A DNA stretch of 64,000 nucleotides, taken from Nocardioides lianchengensis (GTDB lineage: Bacteria > Actinomycetota > Actinomycetes > Propionibacteriales > Nocardioidaceae). The position numbers and the translations under genes are program-made. Every line of letters begins with the position of its first letter. Position 1 is the stretch's first letter. The stretch lies in NCBI RefSeq assembly GCF_900101465.1, contig NZ_FMZM01000007.1:195943-259942 (forward strand), read 5' to 3'. Of this stretch, positions 51,234-64,000 are shown one piece after another. Below the pieces are notes generated by a model, which worked only from the letters and a program-made list of their open reading frames with translations, did not search any database and had not been told where the DNA came from.

Positions 51234-52051
51234 CCCCCACCTGGTACGACGTCCTCGACGTCGAGCCCGACGCCACCGCGGACGAGATCCGCGCGGCCTG
51301 GAAGTCGTCGATCGCCGACCTGGACCCGGGCGACCGACGGTTCCGCACCCTCAACCAGGCCGCCGAGGTGCTCCTCGACCCCACCCGGCGGGCGGCGTAC
51401 GACCGCGACCTGGTTGAGCAGGCCGAGCCGGTCGACGAGCCGGTCAACGAGCCGGTCGACGAGCCGGTCGACGAGCCGGTCGACGAGTCGGATCTCGAAG
51501 CGGATCCCGCGCCGGTCGGGTCCGACGAGACGGACCCCGCGCCCGTGTCCCCGTCCACGCGCGCTCCGCGAGTGGTCCCCGCCTGGGTCCTCGCCCCGGT
51601 GGCCCTCCTGGCCGCGGCGCTGGTCGTCGCGGCCGTCCTGCTGGCGGGCCAGTCCTCCGACGAGACCGCCGCCGACGACGTCCGGGCCGCGCAGGCGGCG
51701 GCCGAGCGGGCCGTCACCCCGGTCCTCTCCTACGACGCGGCGGACCTGGAGGGCTCGCGGTCCGCAGCGGCGTCGTACCTCACCTCGTCGTACGAGAAGG
51801 AGCGCGACAAGCTGTTCGACGACGTCATCGACCCCAACGCCCCCAACACCGGGACCAAGGTCGTCACGTCCGTCAACGAGTCCTCCGTGCGCGCGACCGG
51901 TGACGGACGGGTCGAGGTCTTCCTCTTCGTCGACCAGGCCACCACGAACAAGGAGCAGCCGGAGCCGCAGATCCTCAGGACCTGGGTCACCATGACGATG
52001 GAGAAGGTCGACGACGAGTGGTTGGTCGGCGACATGCGGGTCATCGACTGA
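51230..52051 (+). CDS. Fusion of degenerate J-like domain with Mce-associated domain
   Basis: 273 residues. Residues 1–60 resemble a J domain (TWYDVLDVEPDATADEIRAA; LNQAAEVLLDPTRRAAYDRD) but the HPD loop is missing: the connecting loop reads ADLDPGDRRFR. A linker with five EPVD-type repeats follows, then a membrane segment (VVPAWVLAPVALLAAALVVA, about 110–135) and a Mam/VirB8-like outer domain (AASYLTSSYEKERDKLFDDV, VVTSVNESSVRATGDGRVEV, WVTMTMEKVDDEWLVGDMRV). It overlaps the preceding gene by four bases and ends the operon. A cytoplasmic docking role for the J-like head is inference. Confidence 0.85.
   Translation: MTPTWYDVLDVEPDATADEIRAAWKSSIADLDPGDRRFRTLNQAAEVLLDPTRRAAYDRDLVEQAEPVDEPVNEPVDEPVDEPVDESDLEADPAPVGSDETDPAPVSPSTRAPRVVPAWVLAPVALLAAALVVAAVLLAGQSSDETAADDVRAAQAAAERAVTPVLSYDAADLEGSRSAAASYLTSSYEKERDKLFDDVIDPNAPNTGTKVVTSVNESSVRATGDGRVEVFLFVDQATTNKEQPEPQILRTWVTMTMEKVDDEWLVGDMRVID
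51425..51484 (+). repeat. Five 12-bp tandem repeats inside the J-like/Mam gene
   Basis: GAGCCGGTCGAC is repeated five times head to tail (the second unit has AAC for GAC), encoding EPVD-EPVN-EPVD-EPVD-EPVD. Near identity at DNA level implies recent expansion by slippage; linker length may vary between strains. Confidence 0.9.
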
Positions 52052-52160
52052 CTGCTCCCCGGTGCGACACGCGGGGTCCGGTTGGGGAGATCCGCTTGAC
52101 CTGGGGCCCGGGGCACCGCATGATCGACGCCAAGCTCGTCAGTTCTGGCGCACGCAGAGA

Positions 52161-52189
52161 TTGTGTTGCGCCCTGCCGCGGGGTATCGT
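52161..52189 (+). promoter_or_regulatory. rpoBC promoter
   Basis: TTGTGT (52161–52166) and TATCGT (52184–52189) are separated by exactly 17 nt. Initiation near 52196 would give a ~90-nt leader. The rpoBC unit is thus transcribed separately from the mce operon that precedes it. Confidence 0.65.
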
Positions 52190-52288
52190 AGCGCTTTGCG
52201 TCTGCCCTCAAATGCGAGTCTCCTGCCCGGTGGTTGACTTTGTGGTGGGCCTGGACGCGATCCAGTGCGAACTGTCGAAGGACAACTC

Positions 52289-55768
<3,480 letters not shown>

Positions 55769-55846
55769 GTAGCGGGGCCGGCTCCGGTCGGCCCCGCCTC
55801 CGCCCCCTACGTCATTTCTTAGAACTACCGAAGGGTTGCAGCCATC

Positions 55847-59725
<3,879 letters not shown>

Positions 59726-59766
59726 ACGAAGTGAAGGTCTGGTAGAGCACGACCCAGATCGAGTAG

Positions 59767-59802
59767 ACAACGCCCGCCCTCGCTTGCGAGGGCGGGCGTT
59801 GT
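59767..59802 (+). terminator. Terminator of rpoBC
   Basis: 17-bp perfect stem (59767–59783 with 59786–59802) closing on TT; in practice a 4-nt loop forms. It lies 41 nt past the rpoC stop and also faces the end of the convergent histidine kinase gene. Confidence 0.93.
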
Positions 59803-59859
59803 CGTATCGAAATCCATCCAGATCTCGCAAGCACCAGACCCGAAACGGCCGGATACGGC

Positions 59860-61857
59860 TCAGGGCAGCAGCACCGTCACCCGCGTTCCCGGCCGAGTGG
59901 GCTCGATGCTGAAGGTGCCCCCGAGCTCGGCGGCCCGCTCCTGCATCGAGCGCAGGCCGATGCCCGGCCGGGTGCCGGTGCTGACCCCGGCGCCGTCGTC
60001 CTCGACGACCAGGCGGGCGCCGTCCGGATCCAGGGCGAGAGCGACCCGGCAGCGGGTGGCACCGGCGTGCCGGTAGGCGTTCAGGAGGGCCTCGGCGGCG
60101 ACGTGGTAGAGCGCGATCTGGCGCCGGCTGTCGATCCGGTCGGCGTCGGCGGCCTGCACGGTCACCGCGAACCGGCCCTGGTCGAAGCGCTCGACCAGCT
60201 GGCCGAGCGCCTCGGCCAGCCGGCCGTCCTCCAGGGGTGGCGGGAGCAGGTGCCGCGACATCTGGCGGATGTCCTCGGAGCGCTGGGCGAGCTCGGCCTG
60301 GAGCTCGGTGATCATCGCGGCCGGGCCCGGCTCGAGGCCGGCGGAGCGGCTGATCGCGGCGAGGGCCAGTGACGTGCCGGCCAGCGAGGGACCGAGACTG
60401 TCGTGCAGCTCGCGGCGCAGCAGCCGCCGCTCCTCCTGGCGTACGTCGACCAGCCGCGTGCGCGCGGACTCCAGCTCGGTGTTGACCAGGGCCAGGTCGA
60501 GCGCGACGGCCACCAGCGCCGCCAGCTGCTCGACCAGCTCCAGGGTCCGCAGGTCCAGCCGTTCGCCGAGCGGGGCCTCCAGGACCAGCCGGCCGACATC
60601 CTGACCCCGGCTGCGCAGCGGTACCTCGACCGGAACCGACAGGCTGGCCGGACCGGCCCCGACGCGGAGGGTGCCGGTGACGTCCTCGACCACGACGGCC
60701 CGCAGGCGCAGGCCCCGGCGCAGGCCGTCGACCAGGCCCTCGAGGATCGACATCTCGCCGTGCCCGCGCTCGATGTCGGCGCCGAGCCGGTCCAGCAGCC
60801 GGCCGGCGTCCGCGCTGGAGCCGAAGACCAGCCGGTCGACCCGGGTCTGGAGCCAGGTGCGCAGCGGCATCACCGCGAGGGCCAGCCCGGCGACTGCGAC
60901 CAGTCCGGCGGACTCGCGACTCCAGGGCAGGTAGCGGCCGCCGAGCCAGACCAGCACCAGGTAGGCGCCGACGACCAGGATGGTGAGCAGCGCGCCGACC
61001 AGCGCGCGGGACACCGCCAGGTCGACCCGGTACGACGGCTCGCGCAGGACCAGCACGAACACCGCGGCGGGCAGCGCCACCATGGCCGCGGACAGCAGGG
61101 AGGCGCCGACCGCGACCGCCGGACCGTCGGAGGCGAGCCCGGCCTCGAAGGCCAGGTACGACAGCGACAGGCCGAGCAGGCTGGCCATCACCCAGCGCAG
61201 GGCCCGGCGCTCGGACGACGCGGCCCGGCGGGCCCGCAGCGCGAGGTGCAGGGCGCCCACCAGGCCGGCCAGCACGTAGACCGGGACGATCCAGTCGTCG
61301 TACCGGGCTGCGATGTCGGAGACCCTCCCGGTCACGAGCGGGAGATCGGGGGCGCCGTCGAGCTGGACCAGGTAGCGGCTCACCCCGGCCCCGAGCGCCA
61401 GCACGGCGCCGGCCACGGCCGCGGAGAGCCGCAGCCCGGTGGGCGGGTCGCGCTCGACCAGCCACGGCAGGACCAGGAGGCCGGACAGGGTGCCGGCGAC
61501 CCAGCCGGCGACCACCAGCTGGGAGAGCACGGCGTAGGCCGGCGGGTCGGGGTGGGCGACGCCGAGGACGGCGTACTGGATGGCGAAGCTGGTCAGCGCG
61601 AAGCCGGTTCCGACGCCCAGCAGCGCCCACCCGATGACGTGGCCGCGGGCGACGACCAGGGCCCCGAGCGCGCTGTAGAGCAGGGCGAGGAGGACGTCGG
61701 AGACGAAGAACTCGCGGTGCACCTCGAACGGCGGGTCCGGCGTACCGACGTTGGCCAGGGCCAGCACGACCGCGGCCACGGAGACGGCGGTGGAGAGTCC
61801 GCCGAGGACCACCGCGCCGCCGCGCACCACGCCGGGGGAGCGGGCAGCGGCGGGCAC
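59860..61857 (-). CDS. Membrane sensor histidine kinase (HisKA_3 type)
   Basis: 665 residues from a GTG at 61857. The first ~330 residues hold about eight to ten membrane segments. A GAF-like region (about 350–470: VVVEDVTGTLRVGAGPASLS, LRTLELVEQLAALVAVALDL) precedes the dimerisation/phosphoacceptor helix RRLLRRELHDSLGPSLAG (His485). The ATPase part has LYHVAAEALLNAYRHAGATR (N box), VVEDDGAGVS (G1) and GIGLRSMQERAAELGGTFSI (G2). This NarL-group kinase should pair with a LuxR-type response regulator, but none is adjacent. The signal is unknown. Confidence 0.9.
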   Translation of the reverse strand: MPAAARSPGVVRGGAVVLGGLSTAVSVAAVVLALANVGTPDPPFEVHREFFVSDVLLALLYSALGALVVARGHVIGWALLGVGTGFALTSFAIQYAVLGVAHPDPPAYAVLSQLVVAGWVAGTLSGLLVLPWLVERDPPTGLRLSAAVAGAVLALGAGVSRYLVQLDGAPDLPLVTGRVSDIAARYDDWIVPVYVLAGLVGALHLALRARRAASSERRALRWVMASLLGLSLSYLAFEAGLASDGPAVAVGASLLSAAMVALPAAVFVLVLREPSYRVDLAVSRALVGALLTILVVGAYLVLVWLGGRYLPWSRESAGLVAVAGLALAVMPLRTWLQTRVDRLVFGSSADAGRLLDRLGADIERGHGEMSILEGLVDGLRRGLRLRAVVVEDVTGTLRVGAGPASLSVPVEVPLRSRGQDVGRLVLEAPLGERLDLRTLELVEQLAALVAVALDLALVNTELESARTRLVDVRQEERRLLRRELHDSLGPSLAGTSLALAAISRSAGLEPGPAAMITELQAELAQRSEDIRQMSRHLLPPPLEDGRLAEALGQLVERFDQGRFAVTVQAADADRIDSRRQIALYHVAAEALLNAYRHAGATRCRVALALDPDGARLVVEDDGAGVSTGTRPGIGLRSMQERAAELGGTFSIEPTRPGTRVTVLLP

Positions 61858-61936
61858 GGTCCATCATCCTGCCGCAGGAGTCCCGGTGGTGAGGGCCGGA
61901 TGACCCGAACGACCGGGCCGGTGGGAGAATCAAGGG

Positions 61937-63172
61937 GTGAGCACTCCCGCGAGGACCGACGTCCTGGTCGTCGGCGCCGGCCCCGCCGGATCCGCGGCCG
62001 CGGCCTGGGCGGCCCGCGGTGGCGCCGACGTCGTCCTCGCCGACGCGGCGGTCTTCCCGCGCGACAAGACCTGCGGTGACGGACTGACCCCGCGCGCCAT
62101 CGGCGAGCTGCAGCGCCTCGGCCTCGAGGACTGGCTGCGGGCCCACACGGTCAACCAGGGTCTGCGGGCGCACGGCTTCGGCCAGACCCTGCTGCTGCCC
62201 TGGCCGGGCGGCACCCTGCCCGACTGGGGCTCGGCGGTCGCCCGCACCGAGCTCGACGACCACCTGCGCACCACCGCGCTGAAGTCCGGTGCCACCGGGA
62301 TCGACGGGGCCCGGGCGGTCGACGTACGACGTGACGGCGAGCGGGTCGCCGCCGTCGTGTTCAAGGACGGCGCCGAGACCTACGAGATCGCCTGCGACAC
62401 CCTCGTGGTGGCCGACGGTGTCCGCTCCCCGCTCGGCAAGGTGCTGGGCCGCGAGTGGCACCGCGACACCGTGTACGGCGTGGCGGGTCGCTCCTACGTG
62501 ACGTCCGGGATGAGCGACGACCCGTGGATCAGCTCGCACCTCGAGCTGCGCGGCCAGGACGGCGACATCCTCAGCGGCTACGGCTGGATCTTCCCGCTCG
62601 GGACCGGCGAGGTGAACCTCGGCGTCGGCACTCTCGCGACCGCCAAGCGGCCCACCGACATCGCCGTCCGGCCGCTGATGGCCCACTACGCCGAGCAGCG
62701 GCGCAGCGAGTTCCAGCTGGGCGACGACCTGCGCGCGCCGACCTCGGCGCTGCTGCCCATGGGCGGCGCGGTCTCCCACGTCGCCGGCGCCAACTGGGCG
62801 CTGATCGGCGACGCGGCGGGCTGCGTGAACCCGCTCAACGGCGAAGGCATCGACTACGGCCTGGAGACCGGCCGGCTGGTCGCCGAGCTGATCGCGGACG
62901 GGGCCGCGCTCGACCGGGCCTGGCCCGCGCTGCTGAGCGAGCACTACGGCGAGTCGTTCTCGATCGCCCGCCGGCTCGCCGGCCTGGTGACCGTTCCGCG
63001 GCTGCTGCCGGCGCTCGGTCCCGTGGGCATGCGCTCGGACTGGCTGATGACCCTGGCCCTGCGCTGGATGGGCAACCTGGTGACCGACGAGGACCGCGAC
63101 CGGGCGGCCCGGGTCTGGCGCTGGGCCGGTCGCCGCTCGATCGCCCGCGACCACCGACCGCCGTTCTCCTGA
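61937..63172 (+). CDS. Geranylgeranyl reductase family FAD-dependent oxidoreductase
   Basis: 411 residues. FAD-binding VLVVGAGPAGSAAAAWAARG, then FPRDKTCGDGLTPRAIGELQ (family CGxGLxPR motif), TLVVADGVRSPLGKVLG, GYGWIFPLGTGEVNLGVGTL and ALIGDAAGCVNPLNGEGIDY. Family members saturate isoprenoid double bonds; in actinobacteria such enzymes reduce menaquinone tails (MenJ) or other polyprenyl chains. MenJ-like function is plausible but not proven from sequence. The GTG at 61937 may be leaderless (GAGAAT seven to twelve bases upstream). Its stop shares one base with the Nudix gene's start. Confidence 0.93.
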   Translation: MSTPARTDVLVVGAGPAGSAAAAWAARGGADVVLADAAVFPRDKTCGDGLTPRAIGELQRLGLEDWLRAHTVNQGLRAHGFGQTLLLPWPGGTLPDWGSAVARTELDDHLRTTALKSGATGIDGARAVDVRRDGERVAAVVFKDGAETYEIACDTLVVADGVRSPLGKVLGREWHRDTVYGVAGRSYVTSGMSDDPWISSHLELRGQDGDILSGYGWIFPLGTGEVNLGVGTLATAKRPTDIAVRPLMAHYAEQRRSEFQLGDDLRAPTSALLPMGGAVSHVAGANWALIGDAAGCVNPLNGEGIDYGLETGRLVAELIADGAALDRAWPALLSEHYGESFSIARRLAGLVTVPRLLPALGPVGMRSDWLMTLALRWMGNLVTDEDRDRAARVWRWAGRRSIARDHRPPFS

Positions 63173-64000
63173 TGCGCTCGCTGCCACGCGAGCGGCGGCT
63201 CGCGGCGTACGCCGTCGTGCTGCGGGACGACCGGATCCTGCTGAGCCGGCTCGCCCCGCGGGTCAGCGAGAGCGAGGTCTGGACGCTGCCCGGCGGCGGG
63301 GTCGAGCACGGTGAGGACCCGCGCGACGCCGTGGTCCGCGAGCTGCACGAGGAGACCGGGCTCGACGTCCGGGTGGGGGAGGAGATCCGGGTCGACTCCT
63401 TCCACCAGGGCTCGGCCTGGCGCGAGGGCCGGCGGGTCGACGTGCACTCCGTGCGCCTGGTCTACGAGGGCTGGGTGCCGCGTGACGCCCCGGCCCCGCG
63501 GGTCGTCGAGGTCGACGGCTCGACGGTCGACGCCGCCTGGCACCCGGTCTCCGCGGTGCTGGACGGCACGCTGCCGACCGTACCGCTGGTCCGCCAGGCG
63601 CTGCACCGCCATGAGCCGTTCCGGCTGCAGCGGCTGGCGGCGTACGCCGTGGTCCTGCGCGGCGACGACGTGCTGCTGACCCGGATCTCCGCCCGGGGCT
63701 TCCACTCCGGCCGCTGGACGCTCCCCGGCGGCGGCGTCGACCACGGCGAGGCGCCCCGCGACGCGCTGGTCCGCGAGGTCGGCGAGGAGTGCGGCGTCGC
63801 GTGCACGGTCGGCGAGGTGCTGGACGTCCACGACGAGCACTTCGAGGGGACGGCGCCCTCTGGGCGGCACGAGGACTTTCACGCGGTCCACCTGGTCTTC
63901 GCCGCCACGGTCCCCGTGGACGCCGAGCCCCGGGTCACCGAGGCCGACGGCACCACCGACGCGGTCGCCTGGGTGCCGGTCGCCGACGTCTCGTCGGGCG
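63172..64000 (+). CDS. Tandem Nudix hydrolase (3' end beyond window)
   Basis: Open from the ATG at 63172 to the last base (276 codons). It has two Nudix domains in one chain. The first spans about residues 8–140 with box GGGVEHGEDPRDAVVREL followed by HEETGL; the second spans about 152–276 with box GGGVDHGEAPRDALVREV followed by GEECGV. Both keep the catalytic REx2EE pattern. The two domains begin almost alike (RRLAAYAVVLRDDRILLSRL and QRLAAYAVVLRGDDVLLTRI), so they come from an internal duplication. Nudix enzymes hydrolyse nucleoside diphosphate derivatives; the substrate is unknown. It is coupled to the reductase gene by TGATG. Confidence 0.9.
   Translation, partial: MRSLPRERRLAAYAVVLRDDRILLSRLAPRVSESEVWTLPGGGVEHGEDPRDAVVRELHEETGLDVRVGEEIRVDSFHQGSAWREGRRVDVHSVRLVYEGWVPRDAPAPRVVEVDGSTVDAAWHPVSAVLDGTLPTVPLVRQALHRHEPFRLQRLAAYAVVLRGDDVLLTRISARGFHSGRWTLPGGGVDHGEAPRDALVREVGEECGVACTVGEVLDVHDEHFEGTAPSGRHEDFHAVHLVFAATVPVDAEPRVTEADGTTDAVAWVPVADVSSG

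Noticed and set aside
51230..51420. A functional DnaJ co-chaperone.
   Set aside because: The HPD tripeptide and the Gly/Phe and zinc-finger regions are missing, so only a J-like fold is claimed.
51425..51484. Short tandem repeats that might suggest a CRISPR or VNTR locus.
   Set aside because: Units are contiguous 12-mers in frame within a gene, without spacers; no cas gene exists in the window.

Overview
The window is about 64 kb of very GC-rich DNA (third codon positions almost always G or C, many GTG and some TTG starts). Gene content and order point to an actinobacterium, most likely a Nocardioides-like member of the Nocardioidaceae. The grounds are the actinobacterial order rpmG–hadAB ... 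tRNA-Trp–secE–nusG–rplK–rplA ... rplJ–rplL ... rpoB–rpoC, an F420-type nitroreductase, a polyprenol-phosphomannose mannosyltransferase, a complete mce operon, and dispersed extragenic repeats of a type I associate with this group. The genus is an inference. No transposase, integrase, phage gene or CRISPR array was seen.

Layout. 1–5.4 kb: end of a FadH-like flavoprotein, a short collagen-like exported protein, an Rv0805-type cyclic nucleotide phosphodiesterase with a Ddn-like enzyme, and two GT-C mannosyltransferases. 5.3–8.5 kb: homogentisate (tyrosine) catabolism, with fahA and an uncharacterised 267-residue protein divergent from hmgA around overlapping inverted repeats. 8.5–16.7 kb: a GT4 glycosyltransferase, a membrane protein, a YdeP-type molybdoenzyme, DUF1272, pirin, a RibD-like reductase divergent from a TetR regulator, and tag. 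16.7–21.9 kb: an Entner–Doudoroff operon zwf–edd–eda divergent from a ROK regulator. 22–25.3 kb: lrgAB, an esterase and an amidase. 25.4–27.7 kb: tRNA-Thr, tRNA-Met, rpmG, hadAB, murB. 27.7–33.2 kb (minus strand): aspC–add–DUF4190 and metQ–metN–metI. 33.4–36.3 kb: tRNA-Trp, secE, nusG, rplK, rplA. 36.4–39.2 kb: a large LuxR-type regulator and a D-2-hydroxyacid dehydrogenase. 39.2–40.6 kb: a probable L10-leader riboregulator with rplJ and rplL. 40.9–52 kb: an unbroken mceG–yrbEA–yrbEB–mceABCDEF operon with two Mce-associated membrane proteins, the second carrying a degenerate J-like domain. 52–59.8 kb: rpoB and rpoC, then a strong terminator. 59.9–64 kb: an orphan membrane histidine kinase, a geranylgeranyl-reductase-family flavoprotein, and a tandem-Nudix protein cut by the window end.

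How the parts fit. The core is the transcription–translation block (secE/nusG/rplKA, rplJL, rpoBC) with metabolic and envelope genes between its segments. Several genes look leaderless (a -10-like TANNNT hexamer 6–7 nt before the start codon). Strong hairpins separate most transcription units. The points most worth following up are the unknown protein of the homogentisate operon, the J-like/Mce-associated fusion and the rplL–mce–rpoB arrangement, the nested palindrome after the YdeP gene, the 60-bp extragenic palindrome present twice, and the structured leader of metQ.
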